Assembly: GCA_964408955.1 (NCBI GenBank)
Contig: CAYPBK010000005.1
Span: forward strand, 1-64,000
DNA: 64,000 nucleotides
Direction of reading: 5' to 3'
Origin: JAAYKT01 sp964408955
GTDB lineage: Bacteria; Bacillota; Clostridia; Lutisporales; Lutisporaceae
Positions within the stretch are counted from its first letter, which is position 1, and each line of letters starts with the position of its first letter. Made by a program: the position numbers and the translations under genes. The notes beneath the pieces were generated by a model. It worked only from the letters and a program-made list of their open reading frames with translations, did not search any database and had not been told where the DNA came from. Positions 26,143 to 36,016 of the stretch are shown here, piece by piece.

Positions 26143-27441
26143 ATGGCCAAATTTGAAGATAAAAAGCAGCTTAAGTGCTCTTTTTGCGGTAAAAATCAAG
26201 ATCAAGTAGGAAGGCTCGTAGCAGGTCCCGGTGTTTATATTTGTGACGAATGTATTGAATTATGCCAGGAAATAATTGATGAGGAATTTGAAGATGATAT
26301 AGATTTGGAAGTAAAGAACATTCCTAAGCCTAAGGAAATAAAGGAATTTCTGAATAATTATGTTATTGGCCAGGAGGACGCAAAAAAATCCCTGTCTGTT
26401 GCGGTATATAATCATTACAAAAGGATTAACTTAGAATCGAAATACGACGATATAGAGCTGCAGAAAAGCAATATCGTATTGATAGGACCAACAGGCTCAG
26501 GAAAGACGCTTCTTGCACAAACCTTAGCTAAAATGCTGAATGTTCCTTTTGCAATAGCCGATGCTACTTCTTTAACTGAAGCAGGATATGTGGGAGAAGA
26601 TGTTGAGAATATTCTTTTAAAGCTTATTCAAAATGCGGATTATGATATTGAAAGAGCCGAAAAAGGAATTGTGTATATTGATGAAATAGATAAAATTGCA
26701 AGAAAGTCTGAAAATCCTTCGATTACCAGAGATGTATCCGGTGAAGGTGTTCAGCAGGCTTTATTAAAAATACTCGAAGGTACTGTTGCAAGTGTTCCTC
26801 CACAAGGAGGAAGAAAGCATCCCCATCAGGAATTTATACAAATTGATACAACGAATATTTTGTTTATATGCGGTGGTGCCTTTGATGGGTTGGACAAGAT
26901 AATCATGAACAGAATCGGTAAAAAATCTATGGGTTTTGTTGCCGACATACAATCCAAAGAAGATAAAGATGTTGGCGAAATATTAAAGAACCTTCTCCCA
27001 GAGGACTTGTTAAAATACGGATTGATACCAGAGTTTGTAGGGAGATTACCGGTACAGGTTACACTAAGCTCATTGGATAAAGATGCTTTAGTAAGAATTT
27101 TAACAGAACCTAAAAATGCTTTAGTAAAGCAGTATCAAAAGCTCTTTGAAATGGATAATGTAGATTTAGTGTTTGACGATGATGCTTTACATGAAATAGC
27201 TTTATTAGCTATGGAAAGGAAAACAGGAGCAAGAGGTCTTAGAACAATTCTCGAAAGTACTATGCTTAATGTAATGTACGAAATACCTTCAAGGGAAGAT
27301 ATAGATAAGTGCATAATAACAAAAGAAACAGTAAAGGATCATATGGAACCGATTATCGTGTATTTGGAACCAGGCACAAAAAAGACTCAAAAAAAGCAAA
27401 CAAAAAAAAGTAGTAAAACTAAGCGAGACACAGCCTCTTAA
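26143..27441 (+). CDS. clpX: Clp protease ATP-binding subunit ClpX
   Basis: AAA+ unfoldase that delivers substrates to ClpP. The 432-residue protein begins with the four-cysteine zinc-binding domain (CSFCGKNQ...CDECIELC), then Walker A GPTGSGKTLLAQ, Walker B IVYIDEIDKIARK, the IGF-equivalent loop region and the C-terminal small AAA domain. The C-terminal tail is rich in Lys and Ser (KKTQKKQTKKSSKTKRD). The stop codon touches the terminator hairpin that ends the operon. Confidence 0.97.
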   Translation: MAKFEDKKQLKCSFCGKNQDQVGRLVAGPGVYICDECIELCQEIIDEEFEDDIDLEVKNIPKPKEIKEFLNNYVIGQEDAKKSLSVAVYNHYKRINLESKYDDIELQKSNIVLIGPTGSGKTLLAQTLAKMLNVPFAIADATSLTEAGYVGEDVENILLKLIQNADYDIERAEKGIVYIDEIDKIARKSENPSITRDVSGEGVQQALLKILEGTVASVPPQGGRKHPHQEFIQIDTTNILFICGGAFDGLDKIIMNRIGKKSMGFVADIQSKEDKDVGEILKNLLPEDLLKYGLIPEFVGRLPVQVTLSSLDKDALVRILTEPKNALVKQYQKLFEMDNVDLVFDDDALHEIALLAMERKTGARGLRTILESTMLNVMYEIPSREDIDKCIITKETVKDHMEPIIVYLEPGTKKTQKKQTKKSSKTKRDTAS

Positions 27442-27467
27442 CCGATTGGGAAAACCAATCGGTTTTT
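27441..27467 (+). terminator. Intrinsic terminator after clpX
   Basis: ACCGATTGG, loop GAAAA, CCAATCGGT, then TTTT: a perfect 9-bp stem directly at the clpX stop codon. Confidence 0.88.
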
Positions 27468-27706
27468 CTTTATGATGCTAATATATTTCTTCATTCCATC
27501 AGAAAAAGGCACATATCTATAAAAAACATATTTTGTCATATATCTTTCTGTTTTGAACAATTCTATAGCTAAATAACAAAAATAATTGTTTGATTAGGAG
27601 TAACTATTTTCATTCTTGAAATTTTTAGCAGGCCAAAAAGTGCAGGATAAAATAATATGCTAAGTCAATAATATAATTGACAGAAGTTTTGAAAGGAGGC
27701 AATAAT

Positions 27707-29410
27707 TTGTCTCAAACATTTTTTTGGATACAGTTAATCTTTATTGTTTTAATGGGGGCATATTTCATCAATTTGATGAAAAGACAGCAATGCACCAAGG
27801 TAGTTGTTGAAAAAGAGAGTAAAAAAGAAATGGATAAGCTGCAAAAGCTAAGGGATATTAAGCTTAGCAAACCTTTATCAGAGCTTACCAGGCCTTCAAG
27901 TTTTACAGAAATAGTAGGTCAGGATGATGGGATAAAATCCTTAAAAGCAGCGCTATGCAGTCCTAATCCTCAGCATGTTATAATATACGGACCCCCCGGT
28001 GTAGGAAAGACTGCTGCAGCTAGACTTGTTTTAGAGGTTGCAAAAAAAACACCAAAGACTCCTTTTAGGCAGGATGCAAAATTTATAGAAATGGATGCAA
28101 CAACTATTAGATTTGATGAAAGATGTATAGCAGATTTATTAATAGGTTCCGTACACGACCCGATATATCAAGGAGCAGGAGCCATGGGTAGCGCTGGAGT
28201 ACCACAGCCAAAGCCGGGAGCTGTCACCAAAGCCCATGGAGGAGTATTGTTTATAGATGAAATTGGTGAACTTCACCCAATACAAATGAATAAGCTTTTA
28301 AAAGTGCTTGAAGATAGAAGGGTTCTTTTGGAAAGCGCTTACTATAATTCCGAGGATCCAAATATACCCTTTCATATACATGATATATTTCAAAACGGAT
28401 TACCTGCGGATTTCAGACTTATAGGAGCTACAACCAGAGGTCCTGAGTCAATACCCCCTGCATTAAGGTCAAGATGCTTGGAAATATACTTTAAATACCT
28501 TTCACCCGAAGAAATAAAAATTGTATGTCAAAACACTATGAAAAAAATATTTTTTGATATGGAAGAAACAGTACCAATAATAATTTCAAAATATGCCACT
28601 AACGCCAGGGAAGCAGTTAATATTTTGCAAACTGCAGTAGGCATTAATATTAACGAAAACAGAAATAAAGTTTCAATAGATGATATTGAGTGGGTTATTA
28701 ACAGTGGGCAATATAGTCCAAGGCCAGAAAAAAAAGTAAGCTCCGAACCCCAGGTAGGGTATGTGAACGGTCTTGCCGTTTACGGTCCTAATATTGGTGC
28801 AATATTAGAGATAGAAGCTTCTGCCGTACCATCAGCTAAAGGAAAAGGAAAGCTGGTTGTTACAGGAATAGTTGATGAAGAAGAATTAGGCTCAAACCAA
28901 AACAGAACAATAAGAAGAAAAAGCATGGCACGCTCCTCTGTTGAAAATGTTTTAACGGTTATAAAAAAGTATTTGAATGTTAACCCTTTTGATTATGATA
29001 TACATTTGAATTTCCCGGGAGGAACTCCAATAGATGGACCATCAGCCGGAACAAGTATAGCTGTGGCCATTTATTCGGCTATTGTCAACAGAGCTGTTGA
29101 TAATAAGGTTGCATTAACAGGTGAAATATCTATAAGAGGCAAAGTCATGCCTGTCGGAGGGATTGTAGCAAAGCTGGAGGCAGCAAAAATGGCTGGTGCG
29201 GAAAAAGCAATAATTCCGAAGGATAATTACCAGCAGATATTAAATAACATAGGTTTAAAAATAATGCCAATGGAGAATATTCAGGAAGTAATAGAAGCGG
29301 CTTTATTAAATGCTCAGGGATACAAAAAACTCCCGGTAATTACAGATATAGGATATGTCACGACAAAAAGTGTTGTAGGTAATAGTACTAATATAACCTC
29401 TATTCAATAA
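27707..29410 (+). CDS. lonB: LonB-type ATP-dependent protease, membrane-anchored
   Basis: A 567-residue AAA+ serine protease. It has one N-terminal transmembrane segment (FFWIQLIFIVLMGAYFINLM), Walker A GPPGVGKTAAAR, Walker B GVLFIDEIGELHPIQMNK and a C-terminal Lon protease domain with the Ser of DGPSAGTSIA and the Lys of IVAKLEAAKMAG forming the dyad. In Bacillus subtilis the equivalent gene lies between clpX and lonA and is expressed in the forespore; here a GGATAAAATA sequence at 27645 resembles a forespore -10 box, but no matching -35 was found. The TTG start at 27707 has GGAGG seven bases upstream. Confidence 0.92.
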   Translation: MSQTFFWIQLIFIVLMGAYFINLMKRQQCTKVVVEKESKKEMDKLQKLRDIKLSKPLSELTRPSSFTEIVGQDDGIKSLKAALCSPNPQHVIIYGPPGVGKTAAARLVLEVAKKTPKTPFRQDAKFIEMDATTIRFDERCIADLLIGSVHDPIYQGAGAMGSAGVPQPKPGAVTKAHGGVLFIDEIGELHPIQMNKLLKVLEDRRVLLESAYYNSEDPNIPFHIHDIFQNGLPADFRLIGATTRGPESIPPALRSRCLEIYFKYLSPEEIKIVCQNTMKKIFFDMEETVPIIISKYATNAREAVNILQTAVGININENRNKVSIDDIEWVINSGQYSPRPEKKVSSEPQVGYVNGLAVYGPNIGAILEIEASAVPSAKGKGKLVVTGIVDEEELGSNQNRTIRRKSMARSSVENVLTVIKKYLNVNPFDYDIHLNFPGGTPIDGPSAGTSIAVAIYSAIVNRAVDNKVALTGEISIRGKVMPVGGIVAKLEAAKMAGAEKAIIPKDNYQQILNNIGLKIMPMENIQEVIEAALLNAQGYKKLPVITDIGYVTTKSVVGNSTNITSIQ

Positions 29411-29614
29411 TACCATTGAAAAATTAGTCACTTTATGGACATGCATAATACTACATAAGGGTATGAACTATAGAGTACTGTAAGATATGGTATGGTTTGT
29501 ATACTTTTTCTTTAAATCATATATTTATAAGATTATATTGTGAAAAATTATTGTATATATAAAGCTTACATTTTGGCATGAACGGCACTATATTTCACAT
29601 TGAATTAGCATGAT

Positions 29615-29819
29615 TTGACAAAAAATTGTTGATTAAAAGGTGGTATAAATATATAATGAACTAGTACTATACAACTTCTAAACCCCTTATTGATAACAAA
29701 AAAATGCAAAGAATGCTAATTAAGTGCAATCAAAAAGCAAGCATTGGGGTGTTTAGATGTTATACAATTATAGACGTGGCAAAAATGAAATTCATGTATA
29801 AGATATAGGAGTGATATTT
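29615..29819 (+). promoter_or_regulatory. lon promoter region and structured leader
   Basis: An extended -10 element TGG-TATAAA lies at 29641-29649. The transcript would then contain CTAAACCCC (29678-29686) able to pair with GGGGTGTTTAG (29746-29756), and AATGCT (29712-29717) with AGCATT (29740-29745), giving a long two-tiered stem directly before a small ORF. No CtsR or HrcA operator was recognised. Bases 29411-29614, between lonB and this region, are AT-rich and show nothing else convincing. Confidence 0.4.
29757..29801 (+). CDS. Possible 14-residue leader peptide ahead of lon
   Basis: ATG at 29757 begins MLYNYRRGKNEIHV and stops with TAA 18 bases before lon. GGGGTG five bases upstream is a usable ribosome binding site and is also the 3' arm of the leader stem, so its accessibility would depend on that structure. 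It may simply be chance; no family is recognised. Confidence 0.25.
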   Translation: MLYNYRRGKNEIHV

Positions 29820-32150
29820 ATGTTAAAGACTAATAAGAGTTTGCCACTTCTTCCGCTCCGTGGTTTAAGTATATTCCCCTATATGCTGCTTCATTTTGAT
29901 GTAGGCAGGGAAAAATCAGTTAAAGCGTTAGAAGAAGCCATGATTAATGACCAAATGATTTTTCTTGTGACTCAGAAGGATCCGAATACAGATATACCTA
30001 CTGAAGAGGATTTCTACAAAGTAGGCACTATTTCTAAGATAAAGCAACTTTTAAAGCTACCCGGTGATACAATAAGGGTTTTAGTTGAAGGCATTGCCAG
30101 AGCGGAGATAAGTTCTGTTGTTTCTGAAGATCCTTTCTTTGTTGTAGAAGTAATTGAATATTCCGGCGTAACAGAAGAAGACATGGAAATCGAAGCATTA
30201 AGACGAAGTGTATCTGATGCTTTTGAAGAATATGTTAAATTAAACTCTAAAATTACGCCTGAAATACTGATTACGATTTCAAGCATTGATGATATTGATA
30301 GGTTTGCAGATATTGTTTCGTCTAATTTAACCATTAAAATAGAATTAAAACAAGAAATATTATCACAATTTGATGTCAGGATTAGATTGGAGAAGCTTTA
30401 TGCTGTTCTTTTAAAGGAAATAGAAATATTGGAACTAGAGAGAAAAATCAATAATAGAGTAAGGAAGCAAATTGATAAAACCCAAAAGGAATATTATTTG
30501 AGAGAGCAAATCAAGGCTATGCAAAAAGAATTAGGGGAAAAGGATAGCTTTGAAGAAGAAATATCAGAATATCAGGAAAAGCTTTCAAAGCTCACATTGC
30601 CAGAAGAGGTAGTGAATAAAGTTAATAAAGAAGTTGACAGGCTGTCTAAACTATCTTCAGCTTCTCCGGAGTCCGGAGTTATAAGAACATATCTGGACTG
30701 GATATTTGATTTACCTTGGAATATCGAGACCGAGGATAATCTAGAAATAAAAAATGCAAGAAGAATTCTGGATGAGGATCATTATGGACTGAAAAAAGTA
30801 AAGGAAAGAGTCCTTGAATATTTAGCAATAAGGAAGCTTGCAAACAACATGAAAGGGCCCATACTATGCTTTGTAGGACCCCCTGGAGTGGGAAAGACAT
30901 CTATAGCAAAATCAATAGCAAGAGCTATGGAAAGAAAATTTGTCAGAATGTCTCTAGGTGGAGTGAGGGATGAGGCAGAAATAAGAGGGCATAGGAGAAC
31001 TTATATTGGTGCAATACCCGGAAGAATCATTTATTATATGAAACAAGCGGGGACAAAAAATCCATTATTTCTGTTAGACGAAATAGACAAAATGAGCAGT
31101 GATTTCAGAGGGGATCCGGCATCTGCTCTGTTGGAAGTATTGGATTCAGAGCAAAACATAGATTTTAGAGATCATTATATGGAATTACCTTTTGATTTAT
31201 CCAAGGTTATGTTTATTACTACTGCTAATTCCATTGAAACTATACCACCGGCGCTTTTAGACAGGATGGAGGTTATAAATATATTTGGCTACACAGAGGA
31301 AGAGAAGCTTAATATAGCGATGAAGCATCTTATGTCAAAGCAAATCAAAGAGCACTCATTAAAAGAAGAAAATATAACTATATCTGAAAAAGCCATAAGA
31401 GTAGTTATAAACAATTATACAAGAGAGTCCGGTGTTAGAAATTTAGAAAGAGAATTAGCAAACATTATTAGAAAGGCAGCCGCAGAGATAGTTGAAAAAG
31501 GGAAAAAGACTATTAAAGTAAACCCGAATAATGTGAAAAAATTCTTAGGTATTCCTCGATATAGATATGATATTGCAGGAATAAAAAATGAAGTTGGAGT
31601 TGCTACAGGTCTTGCATGGACTATTACCGGAGGAGATACCTTGTTTATTGAGGTTACAACTATGGCTGGAAGCGGTAAGCTGGAATTAACAGGCCATCTG
31701 GGTGATGTTATGAAGGAATCGGCAAAAGCCGGACTTAGCTATATCAGATCCCGGTCAGAAAAGTTTAAAATAGATGCGGAATTTAATAAAAAGATTGATA
31801 TTCATATACATGTTCCCGAAGGGGCGACGCCTAAGGATGGTCCGTCAGCCGGCATCACTATGGCCACGGCTTTGATTTCTGCTCTATCAAATATACCTAT
31901 CAAAAAAGATGTGGCAATGACAGGTGAAATCACCCTAAGGGGTCGTGTTCTGCCCATTGGAGGATTAAAAGAAAAGGTTTTAGCGGCTAAAAGAGCGGGT
32001 ATTAATAAAGTTTTAATACCAAAAGAAAACGAAAAGGACATAGAAGAAATACCGGCCAATGTACTCAAATCACTGGAAATTGTTCTGGTTGAAAACATGG
32101 ATCAAGTCTTGGAACAAGCCCTTGTACGAGGTGATTCTGTTGATAATTAA
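29820..32150 (+). CDS. lon: ATP-dependent protease Lon (LonA)
   Basis: Cytoplasmic AAA+ protease of 776 residues degrading misfolded and regulatory proteins. Domains in order are the N-terminal LON substrate-binding domain (LPLLPLRGLSIFPYMLLHFDVGREKS), a coiled-coil stretch (YYLREQIKAMQKELGE), the AAA domain with Walker A GPPGVGKTSIAKS and Walker B LFLLDEIDKMSSD, and the protease domain with the Ser of DGPSAGITMA and the Lys of GLKEKVLAAKRAG. The ATG at 29820 follows AGGAG by eight bases. The gene end overlaps the engB start by 11 bases. Confidence 0.97.
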   Translation: MLKTNKSLPLLPLRGLSIFPYMLLHFDVGREKSVKALEEAMINDQMIFLVTQKDPNTDIPTEEDFYKVGTISKIKQLLKLPGDTIRVLVEGIARAEISSVVSEDPFFVVEVIEYSGVTEEDMEIEALRRSVSDAFEEYVKLNSKITPEILITISSIDDIDRFADIVSSNLTIKIELKQEILSQFDVRIRLEKLYAVLLKEIEILELERKINNRVRKQIDKTQKEYYLREQIKAMQKELGEKDSFEEEISEYQEKLSKLTLPEEVVNKVNKEVDRLSKLSSASPESGVIRTYLDWIFDLPWNIETEDNLEIKNARRILDEDHYGLKKVKERVLEYLAIRKLANNMKGPILCFVGPPGVGKTSIAKSIARAMERKFVRMSLGGVRDEAEIRGHRRTYIGAIPGRIIYYMKQAGTKNPLFLLDEIDKMSSDFRGDPASALLEVLDSEQNIDFRDHYMELPFDLSKVMFITTANSIETIPPALLDRMEVINIFGYTEEEKLNIAMKHLMSKQIKEHSLKEENITISEKAIRVVINNYTRESGVRNLERELANIIRKAAAEIVEKGKKTIKVNPNNVKKFLGIPRYRYDIAGIKNEVGVATGLAWTITGGDTLFIEVTTMAGSGKLELTGHLGDVMKESAKAGLSYIRSRSEKFKIDAEFNKKIDIHIHVPEGATPKDGPSAGITMATALISALSNIPIKKDVAMTGEITLRGRVLPIGGLKEKVLAAKRAGINKVLIPKENEKDIEEIPANVLKSLEIVLVENMDQVLEQALVRGDSVDN

Positions 32151-32721
32151 GGATTGTCGCTTTATTATCTCAGCGGTTAAATCAAATCAATATCCTGAAT
32201 ATGATCTGCCGGAGCTCGCTTTTGCCGGCAGATCAAATGTAGGGAAATCCTCCCTTATCAATTCTCTTTTACAAAGAAAGAAGCTTGTAAAAACCAGCTC
32301 AAGCCCAGGTAAAACAAGAACCATTAATTTTTTTATGGTAAATAATGATATGTTGCTAGTCGACCTTCCCGGTTATGGATATGCTGCCGTATCCAAGGAT
32401 GAAAAAAGAAAATGGGCTTTTATGATAGAGGAATACCTTACAAAAAGAGAAAATTTAAAATCAGTTGTATTACTTGTGGATATAAGGCATAAGCCTACTG
32501 AAGATGATATTATAATGTATGATTTTATAAAATACTACAATAAAAGCGCTATAATTGTGGCTACAAAATCGGATAAGTTAAGCAAAACAGCGGTTATAAA
32601 GAACCTAAAAATGGTGAAGGAAGTATTAAAGCTGGATGCTAATGATATGTTGATACCTTATTCTTCTGTAAGCCATGAAGGTCGGGACAGGCTATGGGGG
32701 GAAATAGAAAAAATAATATAA
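32140..32721 (+). CDS. engB: Ribosome biogenesis GTP-binding protein EngB (YsxC/YihA)
   Basis: A 193-residue GTPase needed for 50S subunit assembly. Motifs are G1 GRSNVGKSSL, G2 region TSSSPGKTRTINFF, G3 DLPGYGYA and G4 ATKSDKL. The TTG start at 32140 was chosen because it gives the normal N terminus (IIKDCRFIISAVKSNQYPE) and has GAGGTGATT upstream; a longer in-frame reading inside lon is not supported. The lon-engB overlap with coupled translation is also seen in Bacillus. Confidence 0.93.
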   Translation: MIIKDCRFIISAVKSNQYPEYDLPELAFAGRSNVGKSSLINSLLQRKKLVKTSSSPGKTRTINFFMVNNDMLLVDLPGYGYAAVSKDEKRKWAFMIEEYLTKRENLKSVVLLVDIRHKPTEDDIIMYDFIKYYNKSAIIVATKSDKLSKTAVIKNLKMVKEVLKLDANDMLIPYSSVSHEGRDRLWGEIEKII

Positions 32722-32755
32722 GCCAGAAAGTATAAGAATTACGGAGGATTGTTTA

Positions 32756-33469
32756 TTGGATATAACTCAAACCATTGTCTTTTTATTTGTTTTTTTAATA
32801 TTAAATGTACCTGTTTATATGCAGATATATCGAATTTTTTTAAAAGAAAGGAATGCAAAACAGATCATATTAATATCACTCTTATACTGGGCGGGTGCGA
32901 TATTTACTGAAAACTTACTGCCATTTATTGCTGTAATTATACTTATAAGAAAACACCATGTGCAATCAATAGAGGAGACTTATATCGGAGATAAAAATAT
33001 TTGGGATTATAATTGGTTTACCTTATTAAAGGTTGGGTTATTAACAATAGTATACAAATTAGCCCTTGCCATCATCAATGCTATATATGTATTAGTTATT
33101 AATTATTTTACAGAAATTGATTTAAATCCGCAGGAGGTCGTAACAGATTTCAGTCAATCAAAGCTTCCTGTTAAGATAGTTTTATTTTTTCTGATAGTTG
33201 TTTTTGCCCCTTTTGTTGAAGAATATGTATTTAGGTATTTATTATATGATAAGCTATTCCATACATTTATGCCTTCAATATTCGCTGCTTTGCTTTCTGC
33301 TGCTATATTTACCATTGCACATTATAATGCGGGAGGAGCTCCTTCTTTCTTTGGGTTAGCACTATTTTGTAATTATTTATATGAAAAGAAAGGTTATTTT
33401 GCTGCAGTAGCCGCCCATCTGACATTTAATCTAAGCACAATAATTCTGCTTATCTTTGTAAAATTCTAA
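32756..33469 (+). CDS. CPBP-family intramembrane metalloprotease-like protein
   Basis: A 237-residue membrane protein with six or seven hydrophobic segments and the CAAX protease / bacteriocin-processing (ABI) motifs: EEYVFRYLLYDKL for motif 1 (EExxxR) and FTIAHYN for the His motif. Bacterial members process or protect against peptides, or act as membrane scaffolds; which applies here is unknown. The TTG start at 32756 has GGAGG eight bases upstream. It lies 34 bases after engB, possibly on the same transcript. Confidence 0.8.
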   Translation: MDITQTIVFLFVFLILNVPVYMQIYRIFLKERNAKQIILISLLYWAGAIFTENLLPFIAVIILIRKHHVQSIEETYIGDKNIWDYNWFTLLKVGLLTIVYKLALAIINAIYVLVINYFTEIDLNPQEVVTDFSQSKLPVKIVLFFLIVVFAPFVEEYVFRYLLYDKLFHTFMPSIFAALLSAAIFTIAHYNAGGAPSFFGLALFCNYLYEKKGYFAAVAAHLTFNLSTIILLIFVKF

Positions 33470-33632
33470 GTTTCAAATTCAATCCTAAAAACAGCATAAG
33501 AACAAAATAAAAAATATGCTTGAACTATATGTTTTCTTAATATAAAAATTATTAAATATGGAATAATAAATTATAGTAGTTAAAATTCAAGAAAAGCTAA
33601 GCTACAGGTTTTAATTAAAGTGGGAGGCATAT

Positions 33633-34880
33633 ATGTTAAAAAGCTTTATTTTGGTTATTTTTACTATGATTCAAATATTATTTGTATTTTTTGGTTTATA
33701 TTATTTTTTTATGTCTGTTTTTGGTTTTCTAGAAAAGTATAATAATGAAAAATATAGAGGTTTTGTGCCTGAAAAAAGATTTGCGGTAATTATTCCGGCA
33801 CATAATGAAGAAGAGGTAATTGGTGATATTGTAGAAAATCTTCAGTTGCTGAATTATCCAAAAGACTACTATGATGTTTATGTTATTGCAGATAATTGTA
33901 CAGATAGAACCGTAAACAAAGCCCGCGCTAAAGGCGCCAATGTCATGATACGAAAAGATATGGATAAAAGAGGCAAGGGTCATGCCCTTAAATGGGCATT
34001 CAACAAGATAATTCTTGAGGGAAGCCCTAATTATGATGCTGTTGTAGTATTTGATGCGGATAATTTAGTTTCAAGAAACTTTCTTAAGGAAATGAATAAT
34101 AAGCTTTGCCAAGGTTATAAAGTTCTACAGGGTTATATTGACAGTAAAAATCCCGAGGACTCATGGATAACAGTAAGCTACTCCATTGCATTCTGGGCAG
34201 CAAATAGGCTGTTTCAAAGCTCTAGGTGGTATCTGGGGTTAAGCTGCGAAATCGGCGGAACAGGGTTTTGTGTAGATGTAAATACGCTAAAAGAGGTTGG
34301 ATGGGAAGCAACTTGCCTTGTGGAAGACTTAGAATTTACTATAAATTTAGTATTAAACGGCATCAAGGTTGGCTGGGCCCATGAGGCGGTAGTATATGAT
34401 GAAAAACCGATAACCCTTGCCCAATCTTGGAGCCAAAGATGCAGATGGATGCAAGGCTTTGCGGATGTGAATTCCAGATATTTTATTAAGCTTTTTACAA
34501 AAGGAATAAAGGAGAAGAACGCAATACTACTTGATTGCGCTTTATATACATTGCAACCCTATTTAATAATCCTAGGCGGATTAATGATTTTCATTCCTAT
34601 ATTGAATGTATATTTATTTGATAGTGAAATGTTTGTTCTTACAGTATCACTATTCCCAAGCTTTTTTAAAATTTATGGGTTTATCCAGTTCTTACTAATC
34701 CCATTCAGCCTTTTTGTTGATAATAAGCTCTCTTACAAACTATTTCTTTATTATCCTGTATACCTGCTATATTGTATAACCTGGATTCCCATTGCTATAG
34801 AGGGTATATTGATGATGAAAGATAAAGAATGGAGCCATACAAAGCATACAAGAAAACTATCAATTCATGAATTAGAATAG
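33633..34880 (+). CDS. Family 2 glycosyltransferase, membrane-bound
   Basis: A 415-residue processive-type GT2 enzyme: an N-terminal membrane helix, the GT-A domain starting AVIIPAHNEEEVIGDIV, the metal-binding DADN, an ED motif near VEDLEFTINLVLNG, and Q(R/Q)xRW as QRCRWMQGF, followed by three or four C-terminal membrane segments. This layout resembles cellulose/poly-N-acetylglucosamine synthases. No other polysaccharide genes are adjacent, so the product is not predictable. GGGAGG precedes the ATG. The 163 bases upstream contain only weak promoter-like AT-rich sequence. Confidence 0.87.
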   Translation: MLKSFILVIFTMIQILFVFFGLYYFFMSVFGFLEKYNNEKYRGFVPEKRFAVIIPAHNEEEVIGDIVENLQLLNYPKDYYDVYVIADNCTDRTVNKARAKGANVMIRKDMDKRGKGHALKWAFNKIILEGSPNYDAVVVFDADNLVSRNFLKEMNNKLCQGYKVLQGYIDSKNPEDSWITVSYSIAFWAANRLFQSSRWYLGLSCEIGGTGFCVDVNTLKEVGWEATCLVEDLEFTINLVLNGIKVGWAHEAVVYDEKPITLAQSWSQRCRWMQGFADVNSRYFIKLFTKGIKEKNAILLDCALYTLQPYLIILGGLMIFIPILNVYLFDSEMFVLTVSLFPSFFKIYGFIQFLLIPFSLFVDNKLSYKLFLYYPVYLLYCITWIPIAIEGILMMKDKEWSHTKHTRKLSIHELE

Positions 34881-34923
34881 GACTTACAATAATGATTTTT
34901 ACCTGTTATTCTATGTGGCATAA

Positions 34924-34932
34924 TGTTATAAT
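34924..34932 (+). promoter_or_regulatory. Extended -10 promoter for the second EamA gene
   Basis: TGT followed by TATAAT, 37 bases before the EamA start codon; the -35 region is poor. Confidence 0.4.
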
Positions 34933-34968
34933 GTATTCAAACTTCCCCATAGGAAGGGAGCTAATAAT

Positions 34969-35862
34969 ATGGATAAAAGACTGGGTTTTATATTTGCTGC
35001 AATTTCCGGAGCGTGTTTTGGCTTTTTACCGATATTTGCTAAGCTTGCGTATAGTAGTGGAGGAAATGCAAATACAGTGTTATCCGTGAGGTTTACTACT
35101 GCGGCAGCAATTATGTGGGTTATTTGTATAGTTAAAAAGCTGGAATTTAAAATGGATAAAAAGAAAATTATATCGTTGATATCCTTAGGGGCAATAGGTT
35201 ACAATTCAACTACTGCAGCATATTTTATTGCTTTGAACTACATTTCTACCCCCATGGTGGGTTTAATATTTTATACAAATCCGATAATCGTGTCGTTATT
35301 ATCGTATTTTATAATTAAGGAAAAAGCTACAAGGAGTAAAATCATTGCTCTTATCCTATCTTCAATTGGGTTAGCGATGATTGTCGGATATGGTTTAGGC
35401 AGCGTAAATATAACAGGTGTTTTAATCGCAGCTTTAGCTGCTCTGTTTTATGCTATTTATATTGTTGTTGGCAGCAGTGTCGTAAAAGGAATAAACCCAA
35501 TAGTAGTAACCACATATGTAATTACCGGCTGCTTTATTACGGCGAATCTCGCAGGTTTGTTTACAGGCAATTTTATTAGTATGCCTTTTCTAGGGTGGCT
35601 TTATAGTGTATTAACAGCGGTGATTGCCACTATTTTTGCAATACTTACATTTTACGAAGGAGTAAAAAGAATCGGTCCTTCGCAGGTAGCAATAATTAGT
35701 ACTATTGAACCGGTTGTTACGACAATTATGGCTGCAATTTTATTTGACGAACACTTGTCATTACCGCAAATAGCCGGAGGGGTTCTGGTAATAGCAGGTA
35801 TTATTATTTTACAAAGACCTGAAAAACCAAACAAAAATTTATATGTGGATGAAGCCTTATAG
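34969..35862 (+). CDS. EamA/DMT-family transporter
   Basis: A 297-residue membrane protein with ten predicted hydrophobic helices in two EamA repeats (first starting GLIFAAISGACFGFLPIFAKLAYSS-like, second near ITGVLIAALAALFYAIYIVVG). It ends with a short polar tail. The substrate is unknown. It is upstream of, and in the same direction as, a MocR regulator but is separated from it by a terminator. It is only distantly similar to the EamA protein at 1488. Confidence 0.87.
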   Translation: MDKRLGFIFAAISGACFGFLPIFAKLAYSSGGNANTVLSVRFTTAAAIMWVICIVKKLEFKMDKKKIISLISLGAIGYNSTTAAYFIALNYISTPMVGLIFYTNPIIVSLLSYFIIKEKATRSKIIALILSSIGLAMIVGYGLGSVNITGVLIAALAALFYAIYIVVGSSVVKGINPIVVTTYVITGCFITANLAGLFTGNFISMPFLGWLYSVLTAVIATIFAILTFYEGVKRIGPSQVAIISTIEPVVTTIMAAILFDEHLSLPQIAGGVLVIAGIIILQRPEKPNKNLYVDEAL

Positions 35863-35911
35863 CATATTCTGTTCTATCTTTCATAAATATCTATATTAAA
35901 ATTAAAATTAT

Positions 35912-35953
35912 GTGTGGGTAACAAATTATTTATTTACTACTCACACGTTTTTT
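35912..35953 (+). terminator. Intrinsic terminator after the second EamA gene
   Basis: GTGTGGGTA (35912-35920) pairs with TACTCACAC (35938-35946, one G-U pair), followed by G and a six-T run. Confidence 0.78.
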
Positions 35954-35954
35954 A

Positions 35955-35972
35955 ATTATTAATATTTGATAA
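35955..35972. repeat. Possible remnant of the intergenic repeat
   Basis: ATTATTAATATTTGATAA is identical to the outer end of repeat copies B and D over 18 bases, but the similarity stops there, so chance in AT-rich DNA is possible. Confidence 0.25.
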
Positions 35973-36016
35973 AAAAGTAAAATTTTATATACAAAAATCT
36001 TTAAAAACATGGTAAA

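Noticed and set aside
27620..27660. Forespore sigma-factor promoter before lonB
   Set aside because: GGATAAAATA fits a -10 box, but no matching -35 element was found at the required distance.
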